64,000 nt of DNA from Novosphingobium sp. GTDB lineage: Bacteria > Pseudomonadota > Alphaproteobacteria > Sphingomonadales > Sphingomonadaceae. The stretch spans positions 62,001 through 126,000 of the forward strand of contig JADLHU010000162.1 in the NCBI GenBank assembly GCA_020848655.1, in the 5' to 3' direction. Below the pieces are notes generated by a model. The model searched no databases. It saw nothing but the letters and a program-made list of their open reading frames with translations, and was not told the DNA's origin. Shown here piece by piece: positions 55,881 through 64,000 of the stretch (position 1 is the stretch's first letter; each line of letters begins with the position of its first letter). The translations under genes were made by a program, and so were the position numbers.

Positions 55881-55884
55881 TATC

Positions 55885-57204
55885 ATGGCCAAACCGCTTC
55901 GCATCGCTCTTGCAGGTCTCGGAACCGTCGGCGCCGGCGTCATCCGCCTGATCGAGACCAACGCGAGCCTGATCGCGCGGCGTGCCGGCCGGACGATCGA
56001 GATCACCGCCGTCAGCGCGCGCGATCGCCACAAGGACCGCGGCATCGATCTTTCGGGCTATGCCTGGGAAGACGACATGACCGCGATGGCGGCGCGCGAT
56101 GATGTCGATGCGGTGGTCGAACTGGTCGGCGGCGCGGATGGCCCGGCGCTGACCCTGGCGCGCAACGCCATCGCCCATGGCAAGTCGCTGGTCACGGCCA
56201 ACAAGGCGATGATCGCGCACCACGGGCTGGAACTGGCGGCGCTGTCCGAGCAGGCGCGGGTCGCGCTGAAGTTCGAAGCGGCGGTGGCGGGCGGCATCCC
56301 GGTGATCAAGGGCTTGCGCGAAGGCGCGGCGGCCAATGCCATCGAACGGCTTTACGGCATCCTCAACGGCACCTGCAATTTCATCCTCTCGACGATGGAG
56401 GACACCGGTCGCGATTTCGCCGACGTGCTCGCCGAAGCGCAGGCCAAGGGCTATGCCGAAGCCGATCCCGGCTTCGACATCGAAGGCACCGACGCGGCGC
56501 ACAAGCTGGCGATCCTGTCGGCCATCGCCTTTGGCACGCGGATCGATTTCGCCTCGGTGGAAACCGCCGGCATCGCGCGTATCCTGGCGGCCGACATCGC
56601 CCAGGCCGATGCGCTGGGCTATGTCATCCGGCTGATCGGCATTGCCGAGACCGACGCCGCCGATGGCACCAATCGGCTGTTCCAGCGGGTCCAGCCCTAT
56701 CTGGTGCCGTTCGATCACCCGCTGGCCCATGTCGACGGGGCGACCAACGCGGTGGTGGCGGAAGGCAATTTCTCGGGCCGGCTGCTGTTCCAGGGCGCGG
56801 GCGCGGGCGACGGGCCGACCGCCAGCGCGGTGGTCGCCGATCTCATCGATATCGCCCGGGGCGACCTGGGGGGCGAGGCCGGCGCGCCGTTCTCGATCCA
56901 GGTGGCCGAGATGGAGGCGATGCCGCCCGCCCCTTCGGGCCATCGCCTGGGCCGCGCCTATATCCGCTTCGTCGTGGCCGATCGTCCCGGCGTGCTGGCA
57001 GAGATCACCGCGGCGATGCGCGATGCCGGCGTATCGATCGAAAGCCTGATCCAGAAGGGCCGCGCCGAGACCGAGGGCGACGTGCTCGTGGTCATGGTCA
57101 CGCACGAGGGGCCGGAATCCGGCGTGCGAGAGGCGCTGCGGCTGCTGGATGGTTCCGCCAGCCTCAAGGAAGCGCCGCTGGTCATGCAGATCCTGGGGGA
57201 CTGA
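55885..57204 (+). CDS. hom: Homoserine dehydrogenase
   Basis: RIALAGLGTVGAGVIRLIE, VTANKAMIAHHG, AAVAGGIPVIKGLREG, GILNGTCNFILSTMED; C-terminal ACT domain. Confidence 0.97.
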   Translation: MAKPLRIALAGLGTVGAGVIRLIETNASLIARRAGRTIEITAVSARDRHKDRGIDLSGYAWEDDMTAMAARDDVDAVVELVGGADGPALTLARNAIAHGKSLVTANKAMIAHHGLELAALSEQARVALKFEAAVAGGIPVIKGLREGAAANAIERLYGILNGTCNFILSTMEDTGRDFADVLAEAQAKGYAEADPGFDIEGTDAAHKLAILSAIAFGTRIDFASVETAGIARILAADIAQADALGYVIRLIGIAETDAADGTNRLFQRVQPYLVPFDHPLAHVDGATNAVVAEGNFSGRLLFQGAGAGDGPTASAVVADLIDIARGDLGGEAGAPFSIQVAEMEAMPPAPSGHRLGRAYIRFVVADRPGVLAEITAAMRDAGVSIESLIQKGRAETEGDVLVVMVTHEGPESGVREALRLLDGSASLKEAPLVMQILGD

Positions 57205-57266
57205 GGCGGCCCCGGGGCGCCCCGCGCCGGGCGGCGTTGAAAAATTGCGCAGTGCAGCACCTCGAC

Positions 57267-57302
57267 AAGTACGCCGGTCCTGTCTAAGCGCCGGGCGTAC
57301 TT
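57267..57302 (+). other. Hairpin between hom and glpX (no U-tract)
   Basis: AAGTACGCC (57267-57275) / GGCGTACTT (57294-57302). Confidence 0.6.
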
Positions 57303-57330
57303 CCGTCATCAAAGGGCATCCGGCACGTCC

Positions 57331-58311
57331 ATGAACGCTACCCCAGCCAGCAAGGTACTCGACCGCGTCCTCGTGCTCGAAATGGTCCGCGTGACCGAAG
57401 CCGCCGCCATCGCCGCATCCAAGCTCATCGGGCGCGGTGACGAGAAGGCCGCCGATCACGCCGCCGTCGAAGCGATGCGCGCCGCGCTCAACGAACTGGC
57501 GATGGACGGCACCGTCGTCATCGGCGAGGGTGAGCGCGACGAGGCGCCGATGCTGTTCATCGGCGAGAAGGTGGGGTCCGCGCAAGGCACCGGACCCAAG
57601 ATCGACATCGCGCTCGATCCGCTGGAAGGCACCACGATCTGCGCCAAGGCCGGCCCCAATTCGCTCGCCGTTCTGGCGGTGGCCGAGGAAGGCAACCTGC
57701 TCAACGCGCCCGACGTCTATATGGACAAGCTGGCGGTCGGTCCGGGCTATCCCGATGGCATCATCGATCTGGCCAAGACGCCGACCGAGAACGTCAAGGC
57801 CGTGGCCGCCGCAAAGGGCGTGCAGCCCAACGAAATCATCGTCTGCGTGCTCGACCGGCCGCGCCATGCCGATCTCATCGCCGAACTGCGCGGCCTGGGC
57901 TGCGGCGTCGTGCTGATCGGCGATGGCGACGTGGCCGGGGTGATCGCGGTGACCGACGAGGATACCACGATCGACCTTTACATGGGGTCTGGCGGCGCGC
58001 CGGAAGGCGTGCTGGCGGCAGCCGCGCTGCGCTGCGTTGGCGGCCAGTTCAACGGTCGCCTGGTGTTCCGCAACGACGACGAGCGCGCCCGCGCCCGCAA
58101 GTGGGGCATTACCGACCTCAACAAGATCTACAAGCTTGAGGAACTCGCCAAGGGTGACTGCATCTTCGCCGCCACGGGCGTGACCGACGGTTCGCTGCTC
58201 GATGGCGTCAAGCGCCGCAAGGGCGGCACGATGACCACGGAAAGCGTCGTCATGCGCGCTTCGTCGGGCACCGTGCGCTGGGTGCGGGGCGAGCACCACA
58301 AGGGCCGCTGA
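57331..58311 (+). CDS. glpX: Class II fructose-1,6-bisphosphatase
   Basis: VLVLEMVRVTEAAAIAASKLIGRGDEKAADHAAVEAMR, VVIGEGERDEAPMLFIGE, DIALDPLEGTTICAK. Confidence 0.97.
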   Translation: MNATPASKVLDRVLVLEMVRVTEAAAIAASKLIGRGDEKAADHAAVEAMRAALNELAMDGTVVIGEGERDEAPMLFIGEKVGSAQGTGPKIDIALDPLEGTTICAKAGPNSLAVLAVAEEGNLLNAPDVYMDKLAVGPGYPDGIIDLAKTPTENVKAVAAAKGVQPNEIIVCVLDRPRHADLIAELRGLGCGVVLIGDGDVAGVIAVTDEDTTIDLYMGSGGAPEGVLAAAALRCVGGQFNGRLVFRNDDERARARKWGITDLNKIYKLEELAKGDCIFAATGVTDGSLLDGVKRRKGGTMTTESVVMRASSGTVRWVRGEHHKGR

Positions 58312-58392
58312 ACCGCCGGATTGCGGGTTCTGCGTGCCAGGCCCGTCCTGGCGGCAGCCCGGCTGGCGGCCGCACCCGTATTGCAATCATGA

Positions 58393-58416
58393 GACGCTCG
58401 GCTAGAGCCGGGCGTC
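58393..58416 (+). terminator. Hairpin between glpX and prs (terminator or leader element)
   Basis: GACGC-T-CGGC-TAGA-GCCG-G-GCGTC, continuous 10-bp stem with one T.G wobble, followed by ATTT. Confidence 0.55.
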
Positions 58417-58443
58417 ATTTCCGCGTTCTGGAAGGACCACGCA

Positions 58444-59379
58444 ATGAAGATCATGGCCGGCAACAGCAACCTGCCGCTCGCGCGCGCGATTGCGGGCTAT
58501 CTTGAGCAGCCGCTGACCGATGCCAGCGTGCGCCGTTTCGCCGACGAGGAAGTCTTCGTGGAAATCCACGAAAACGTGCGCGGCGAAGACGTGTTCGTGG
58601 TCCAGTCCACCAGCTATCCGGCCAACGACAACCTGATGGAACTGCTGATCTGCGTCGATGCGCTGCGCCGCGCCTCGGCGCGCCGCATCACCGCCGTGAT
58701 CCCCTATTTCGGCTATGCCCGGCAGGACCGCAAACCTGGTCCGCGCACGCCGATCTCGGCCAAGCTCGTCGCCAACCTGATCACCCAGGCGGGTGCGGAT
58801 CGCGTGCTCTCGGTCGATCTTCATGCCGGGCAGATCCAGGGCTTCTTCGACATCCCGACCGACAACCTGTTCGGCGCGCCGGTCATGGCGGCCGATATCC
58901 AGGCCCGCTATGGCGACCAGTCGCTGATGGTGGTCTCGCCCGATGTCGGCGGCGTGGTGCGCGCTCGCGCGCTGGCCAAGCGGCTGGACAATGCCCCGCT
59001 GGCCATCGTCGACAAGCGCCGCGACAAGCCTGGCCAATCGGAAGTGATGAATATCATCGGCGATGTGAAAGGACGCGCCTGCATCCTGATCGATGATATC
59101 ATCGATTCGGGCGGCACGCTGTGCAACGCCGCGCAGGCATTGATGGACGCGGGCGCGGCCAGCGTCACCGCCTATATCACCCACGGCGTGCTTTCGGGCG
59201 GTGCGGTGGCGCGGGTCAACGGTTCGGCGCTGAAGGAACTGGTCATCACCGATTCGATCCTGGGCACCGAAGCGACGCGCGAATCGGACCGCATCCGCAT
59301 CCTGACCATCGCGCCGCTGATCGGCGAGGCGATTCGCCGCATCGCCGATGAAAGCTCGGTCTCCAGCCTGTTCGACTGA
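58444..59379 (+). CDS. prs: Ribose-phosphate pyrophosphokinase
   Basis: [64 protein letters not shown]. Confidence 0.97.
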   Translation: MKIMAGNSNLPLARAIAGYLEQPLTDASVRRFADEEVFVEIHENVRGEDVFVVQSTSYPANDNLMELLICVDALRRASARRITAVIPYFGYARQDRKPGPRTPISAKLVANLITQAGADRVLSVDLHAGQIQGFFDIPTDNLFGAPVMAADIQARYGDQSLMVVSPDVGGVVRARALAKRLDNAPLAIVDKRRDKPGQSEVMNIIGDVKGRACILIDDIIDSGGTLCNAAQALMDAGAASVTAYITHGVLSGGAVARVNGSALKELVITDSILGTEATRESDRIRILTIAPLIGEAIRRIADESSVSSLFD

Positions 59380-59402
59380 TCGGGCGCGCGTCTGCGCCCC
59401 TG

Positions 59403-60347
59403 CTATTGCCAGGGACGCACCGCTCCCGGTGCGAGCCGCCGCAGCGATTCGAGCCGCCACGCTTGCCGTGATTCCAGCGCCAGCGTGAGGATCGGCTGCG
59501 GTGTCGCCACGAACTGCTTGGGCGACATGCCGAACAGTTCGGTGAATTCGCGGATCAGGTGGCTCTGGTCGTAATAGCGCAGCGCCAGTTGCTCGGCTTC
59601 CTCGTGATCGGCGACGCCGCGAAAATGGCTGGCCATGTCGATGGCGCGGCCGCGGCGCAGCACTTGCTTGGGCGACATGCCGAAATCGCGGCGCACGATT
59701 CGCTCCAGCCGCCGCTGGTCGATGCCGCATTCGCGCGCGAAAGCGGCCACGCTGCGGTTCGGGTCGGTCAGCACCAGCGATTCGAACAGCGTGGTCACGG
59801 GATCGGGCGTCCGGCCGCCCTTGCCGGCCACGATCTGGCGGATCAGCCCTTCCAGCGTCTGCAGCCACTGTTCGGGATCGTCACTGCTTTCCAGGATCCG
59901 CAACGCGGCCTCGCTGGGCAGGCCAAAGGCGTCGCACGACACCATGCGATCGAGATGGTCGGCAGTGCGCGCGCCGATCAGCGCGTGGCCGGAGCCGGGA
60001 CGCAGCAGGATGCCGACGCTGACGAAGCTGCCGGTCACCGTCACCGGCATGCGGCGGGTCTGCGGCCCGAAGAACAGCGCCGCCCGCGCGGCCTCGCGCG
60101 GGCCGTCGGCGGTCTGCGCGGTCCAGCGCCCTTTCAACTGGAGGCGGAACACCGAAGTGTCGTTGAACAGCCCGCATTCGACGCGGTGATCGTCGGGGGC
60201 ATCGACAACGGCGGCGTAAAGGCGCGCGATCCACGGGGCAAGATCGGGTGCCGGCGCGCGATTGTACGAAATGGGCTGGCCATCGCGCGAGCGCAGGCGC
60301 GGCGCGATCGCGCCATCGATGCCGGGCCGCCTGCGTTTCTGGGTCAT
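59403..60347 (-). CDS. AraC family transcriptional regulator
   Basis: SVAAFARECGIDQRRLERIVRRDFGMSPKQVLRRGRAIDMA...YYDQSHLIREFTELFGMSPKQF dual HTH. Confidence 0.92.
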   Translation of the reverse strand: MTQKRRRPGIDGAIAPRLRSRDGQPISYNRAPAPDLAPWIARLYAAVVDAPDDHRVECGLFNDTSVFRLQLKGRWTAQTADGPREAARAALFFGPQTRRMPVTVTGSFVSVGILLRPGSGHALIGARTADHLDRMVSCDAFGLPSEAALRILESSDDPEQWLQTLEGLIRQIVAGKGGRTPDPVTTLFESLVLTDPNRSVAAFARECGIDQRRLERIVRRDFGMSPKQVLRRGRAIDMASHFRGVADHEEAEQLALRYYDQSHLIREFTELFGMSPKQFVATPQPILTLALESRQAWRLESLRRLAPGAVRPWQ

Positions 60348-60519
60348 CCCCCATCATCCTGTAACCGAAAGACTTTTCTTTCAGGCATGGCGGGATGGTA
60401 ACGGCATCGACCGATGCTTGGAAAGGCACCATTTCCGGCGCGGCCCACAGGCGCCGCCGGGTGTGGCCCACGCGCACCATGCCTTGACCGCCCCGGGCGA
60501 ATCCGGGCACAGCGCGGGC

Positions 60520-61302
60520 ATGAACCTTGATGCCGATATCGCGCTCGCGCTTCGCCTGGCCGATGCCGCCGGCGATGCGATTCGCCCCCATTTTCGCTCG
60601 GGCCTGACGTCCGAGCGCAAGGGCGATGCCACGCCCGTGACCCTGGCCGACCGCGCTGCGGAAGAGGTGATGCGCCGCATCCTCACCGCCGAAGTGCCGC
60701 GCGATACGGTGATCGGCGAGGAATTCGGCGCCACCGCCGGCACGTCGGCGCGCAGTTGGGTGCTGGATCCGATCGATGGCACCACCTCGTTCCTTGTCGG
60801 GCGGCCGATCTTCGGCACGCTGATCGCGCTGGTGATCGAAGGCTGGCCGGTGCTGGGGATCATCGACCAGCCGATCCTGGGTGAGCGCTGGGTCGGCGCG
60901 GCCGGGCGGCCGACCACGCTGAACGGCAAGCCGGCGCGCACGCGCCTGTGCCCCACGCTGGCCGACGCCACGCTGGCCACCACCGGTCCGCATTACTTCG
61001 ATGACCACCAGGGCGCGCACTTCATGGGGCTGGCCGCGAAGACCGATCATCGCCGCATGGTCATGGGCGGGGATTGCTACAACTACGCGCTGCTCGCCTC
61101 GGGCTATATCGACGTGGTCTGCGAAGCGAACCTGAAGCTGCACGACTGGGCGGCGCTGGTCCCCATCGTCGAAGGCGCGGGCGGCACGATGTGCGACTGG
61201 AACGGCGATCCGCTGCACGCGGGATCGGATGGCCACGTGCTCGCGCTGGGCGATCCGGCGCGGCTGGAAGACGTGGTCGAGGCGCTGGCCTGCGGGCATT
61301 GA
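60520..61302 (+). CDS. Inositol monophosphatase family / histidinol-phosphatase-like
   Basis: VTLADRAAEEVMRRIL, VIGEEFGA, WVLDPIDGTTSFLVGRPIFGTLIAL, LHDWAALVPIVEGAGGTMCDWNGDPL. Confidence 0.9.
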   Translation: MNLDADIALALRLADAAGDAIRPHFRSGLTSERKGDATPVTLADRAAEEVMRRILTAEVPRDTVIGEEFGATAGTSARSWVLDPIDGTTSFLVGRPIFGTLIALVIEGWPVLGIIDQPILGERWVGAAGRPTTLNGKPARTRLCPTLADATLATTGPHYFDDHQGAHFMGLAAKTDHRRMVMGGDCYNYALLASGYIDVVCEANLKLHDWAALVPIVEGAGGTMCDWNGDPLHAGSDGHVLALGDPARLEDVVEALACGH

Positions 61303-61309
61303 TGCCGCC

Positions 61310-61777
61310 ATGCATTTCTTCTTCTACGGCACGCTGACGCACCAGCATGCCAATCCCGTCACCGCGGCGATTCGCGATGCGCTGGGGCCGGGGCGGCGGG
61401 CCTGGGTGCGCGGCGGGTTGCATGCCGTGGAATCGGCCGATGGCTGGTATCCGGCGCTCGATCCGGCGGCACGCGGCCGGGTCATGGGCTATTGCTATGC
61501 CGCCGGCGCGCGTTTCGACGCGGCAACGCTGGCGTTGCTCGATGCTTATGAAAACTATGTCCCGCAACGCCCGCGCGCTTCGGAATACTTGCGCCGCCGG
61601 GTGCCGGTGCGGCTGGCGCGGGGCGGTGTGCTGCTGGCCCACGCCTATCTGTGGAACCGCCCGCTGACGGGTGCCCTGCGGCCGGTGCCGCACGGCGATT
61701 TCGCGCGGTTCCTGGCCGAGGCGGGGGTGCCGGCGCTGTCGTCCGGGCTGGCGGGCGCACCGGCGCGATGGGCCTAG
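61310..61777 (+). CDS. Gamma-glutamylcyclotransferase-like protein
   Basis: MHFFFYGTLTHQHANPVT; LLDAYENYVPQRPRASEYLRRRVPV. Confidence 0.82.
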   Translation: MHFFFYGTLTHQHANPVTAAIRDALGPGRRAWVRGGLHAVESADGWYPALDPAARGRVMGYCYAAGARFDAATLALLDAYENYVPQRPRASEYLRRRVPVRLARGGVLLAHAYLWNRPLTGALRPVPHGDFARFLAEAGVPALSSGLAGAPARWA

Positions 61778-61925
61778 GCGCGGCAGCAGGCCCTGAAGCA
61801 GGCCTTGCGTTCCGCCGGCATTGCCGCTAACGGCGGCGCCTTCAACGACACGGATCAAGCGTCCGGCCTGGCTATCTAGGGCTGCCATGGCCGGTCGATC
61901 GTGTCCCTTTACCGAGGAGACGAAA

Positions 61926-62129
61926 ATGCCCAAGCTCAAGACCAAGAGCGGTGTGAAGAAGCGCTTCAAGATCACCGCGACGGGCAAGATCAAGCACGGC
62001 GTCGCCGGCAAGCGCCACCGCCTGATGAGCCATAATGCCAAGTACATCCGCCAGAACCGCGGCACCGAAGTGATCTCCGACGCCGATGCGAAGGTGATCA
62101 AGAAGTGGGCGCCCTACGGGCTGAACTGA
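61926..62129 (+). CDS. rpmI: Ribosomal protein bL35
   Basis: [46 protein letters not shown]. Confidence 0.98.
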   Translation: MPKLKTKSGVKKRFKITATGKIKHGVAGKRHRLMSHNAKYIRQNRGTEVISDADAKVIKKWAPYGLN

Positions 62130-62142
62130 GGAGTACTGAAGT

Positions 62143-62502
62143 ATGGCACGTGTCAAAAGGGGTGTAACCACCCGCGCCAAGCACAAGAACATTCTGGAAC
62201 AGGCCAAGGGTTATCGCGGCCGCCGGAAGAACACGATCCGCGTTGCGCGTCAGGCCGTCGAAAAGGCCGGCCAGTACGCCTATCGCGACCGCAAGGTTAA
62301 GAAGCGCACCTTCCGCGCCCTGTGGATCCAGCGCATCAACGCCGCCGTCCGCGCCGAAGGCCTGACCTATTCGCAGTTCATCCACGGCACCAAGCTGGCC
62401 GGCATCGAACTCGATCGCAAGTCGATGGCCGATCTGGCGATGAACGAAGGCGGCGTGTTTACCGCCATCATCGCGCAGGCGAAGGCGGCGCTGCCGGCGT
62501 AA
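62143..62502 (+). CDS. rplT: Ribosomal protein bL20
   Basis: [55 protein letters not shown]. Confidence 0.98.
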   Translation: MARVKRGVTTRAKHKNILEQAKGYRGRRKNTIRVARQAVEKAGQYAYRDRKVKKRTFRALWIQRINAAVRAEGLTYSQFIHGTKLAGIELDRKSMADLAMNEGGVFTAIIAQAKAALPA

Positions 62503-62536
62503 GCCGACAGACGGATTTCGCTTCTACGCGCGATTG

Positions 62537-62573
62537 AAAGGGCGTGAGCGGTAGGTGCCGTTCGCGCCCTTTT
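62537..62573 (+). terminator. Terminator/attenuator hairpin between rplT and pheS
   Basis: AAGGGCGTGAGCGG-TAGGTG-CCGTTCGCGCCCTT, 14-bp stem with two G.U wobbles, ending in TTTTCG. Confidence 0.78.
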
Positions 62574-62603
62574 CGCGTCCCGGGAACGCAAGAAGGCGGA
62601 AAG

Positions 62604-63704
62604 ATGAGCATCGAACAACTGAAGGCGGACTTGCTCGAGTCGATCGCCGGCGCGAGCGACGCCGCCGCGATCGAGCAGATCCGCGTCGCGGCGCTGGGCA
62701 AGCAAGGCTCGGTCTCGGCGCTGCTGAAGACGCTGGGCGCGATGAGCGCCGACGAGCGGCAGAGCGAAGGCCCCAGGATCCACGCGCTGCGCGAGGCGGT
62801 CACCGCCGCGCTGGCCGCGCGCAAGGACGCCATCGAAGGCGCCGCGCTCGAAGCGCGCCTCGCCGCCGAAACGATCGACCTTTCGCTCCCCGCGCCCGAC
62901 CGCCTGCGCGGCAGCGTGCATCCGATCTCGCAAGTGATGGACGAACTGGCCGAAATCTTCGCCGACATGGGTTTCGCCGTCGCCGCCGGTCCCGAGATCG
63001 AGGACGACTGGCACAACTTCACCGCGCTCAACATGCCCGAAAGCCATCCGGCGCGGGCGATGCACGATACGTTCTATTTTCCCGATACCAACGCCGATGG
63101 CCGCGAGATGCTGCTGCGCACGCACACTTCGCCCGTGCAGATCCGCGCCATGCTTGATGTGGTGAAGCAAAATCCGGGCGGCGCGCCTTTGCGCATCATC
63201 GCGCCCGGCCGCGTCTACCGGTCGGACAGCGACGCCACGCACACGCCGATGTTTCACCAGATCGAAGGCCTGGTCATCGACAAGGGCATTCACCTGGGCC
63301 ACCTCAAGTGGACGCTGGAAACCTTCCTCAAGGCCTTCTTCGAGCGCGAGGACATCGTGCTGCGCCTGCGGCCCAGCTATTTCCCGTTCACCGAGCCTTC
63401 GGTCGAAGTCGACGTCGGCTATTCGCTGGTGGGCGGCAAGCGCGTGGTCGGCGGGTCGGAAGGCTGGATGGAAGTGCTGGGCAGCGGCATGGTCAACCGC
63501 AAGGTGATCGCCGCCGGCGGCCTCGATCCCGATGAATGGCAAGGCTTTGCCTTCGGCACCGGCGTCGATCGGCTGGCCATGCTGAAATACGGCATGGATG
63601 ATCTGCGCGCCTTCTTCGATGGCGATGTCCGCTGGCTGTCGCACTATGGATTCGCCCCGCTTGACGTGCCGACCCTGTCGGGCGGCGTCGGCACGCCGGT
63701 TTGA
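62604..63704 (+). CDS. pheS: Phenylalanyl-tRNA synthetase alpha subunit
   Basis: [75 protein letters not shown]. Confidence 0.98.
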   Translation: MSIEQLKADLLESIAGASDAAAIEQIRVAALGKQGSVSALLKTLGAMSADERQSEGPRIHALREAVTAALAARKDAIEGAALEARLAAETIDLSLPAPDRLRGSVHPISQVMDELAEIFADMGFAVAAGPEIEDDWHNFTALNMPESHPARAMHDTFYFPDTNADGREMLLRTHTSPVQIRAMLDVVKQNPGGAPLRIIAPGRVYRSDSDATHTPMFHQIEGLVIDKGIHLGHLKWTLETFLKAFFEREDIVLRLRPSYFPFTEPSVEVDVGYSLVGGKRVVGGSEGWMEVLGSGMVNRKVIAAGGLDPDEWQGFAFGTGVDRLAMLKYGMDDLRAFFDGDVRWLSHYGFAPLDVPTLSGGVGTPV

Positions 63705-63720
63705 GCGAGAGGACTACCCC

Positions 63721-64000
63721 ATGAAATTCTCGCTTTCCTGGCTGAAGGACCACCTCGAAACGACCGCTTCGGTCGATGACATCGCGCGCGCGCTCAACGC
63801 CATCGGGCTTGAGGTCGAAGGGATCGAGAACCCGGCGGAAAAGCTGGCCGGTTTCCGCGTGGCCAGAGTGCTGACCGCCGCGCGCCATCCCGATGCCGAC
63901 AAGTTGCAGGTCCTGACCGTCGATACCGGCGAGGGCGCGCCCTTGCAGGTGGTGTGCGGCGCGCCCAATGCGCGGGCCGGGCTGGTTGGCGTGCTGGGCC
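63721..64000 (+). CDS. pheT: Phenylalanyl-tRNA synthetase beta subunit (truncated at window edge)
   Basis: [70 protein letters not shown]. Confidence 0.96.
   Translation, partial: MKFSLSWLKDHLETTASVDDIARALNAIGLEVEGIENPAEKLAGFRVARVLTAARHPDADKLQVLTVDTGEGAPLQVVCGAPNARAGLVGVLG

Noticed and set aside
54916-58386. 1156-codon open frame on the minus strand across the hypothetical gene, hom and glpX
   Set aside because: It is antisense to well-supported genes, spans several intergenic gaps, and its translation is R/Q/H/G/D-rich without recognisable domains. Typical shadow ORF of GC-rich DNA.
61778-61925. L20-type autoregulatory leader upstream of rpmI
   Set aside because: Only short GC stems are visible; no recognisable pseudoknot or mimic could be supported by eye.
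1-64000. CRISPR array, tRNA/rRNA, prophage or IS element
   Set aside because: No regularly spaced repeats, cloverleaf signatures, phage structural genes or transposase-like ORFs were recognised in the sequence or ORF track.

Overview
This is a 64-kb, GC-rich, gene-dense bacterial chromosome segment. Gene content and synteny (mipZ next to panC, NodT-type outer-membrane factors, FecI/FecR/TonB receptor, ExbB-ExbD-ExbD-TonB) point to an alphaproteobacterium, probably a sphingomonad; this is inference, since no rRNA is present. Main blocks: (1) 1-12.1 kb, a purine salvage/catabolism island: xanthine dehydrogenase small subunit (partial), 5-hydroxyisourate hydrolase, an FAD/NAD(P) flavoprotein, OHCU decarboxylase, PuuE allantoinase, allantoate amidohydrolase and AzgA permease on the minus strand, divergent from a NUP-family protein, guanine deaminase, a phosphoribosyltransferase, a LOG-family protein, an exported adenosine-deaminase-like protein and a DUF3830 protein. 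(2) 12.1-18.5 kb, an RND tripartite efflux system with a divergent TetR regulator and a perfect 13-bp inverted-repeat operator candidate. (3) 18.5-22.9 kb, an ECF sigma/FecR/STN-TonB receptor surface-signalling cassette, followed by an M23 peptidase gene. (4) 23.8-38.6 kb, a surface-polysaccharide locus with HpcH-type aldolase, SLBB export protein, chain-length protein, GtrB/GtrA-like proteins, two GT-C-like membrane proteins, a TPP-dependent ALS-like enzyme, a zinc-motif methyltransferase and CDP-glucose synthesis genes; this looks like a CDP-sugar-derived, possibly branched-chain sugar pathway. (5) 38.6-43.8 kb, a 184-bp nested inverted-repeat element, then a second TetR-controlled tripartite efflux system of EmrAB type. 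(6) 43.8-64 kb, mostly housekeeping genes (panC, mipZ, pgm, Lhr-like helicase, exb/tonB, hom, glpX, prs, hisN-like, rpmI, rplT, pheS, pheT partial) plus an internally duplicated orphan protein and a CsgG-like protein. I saw no CRISPR array, rRNA, tRNA, prophage or intact IS element. All family calls are from reading the translated ORFs; no database search was run.
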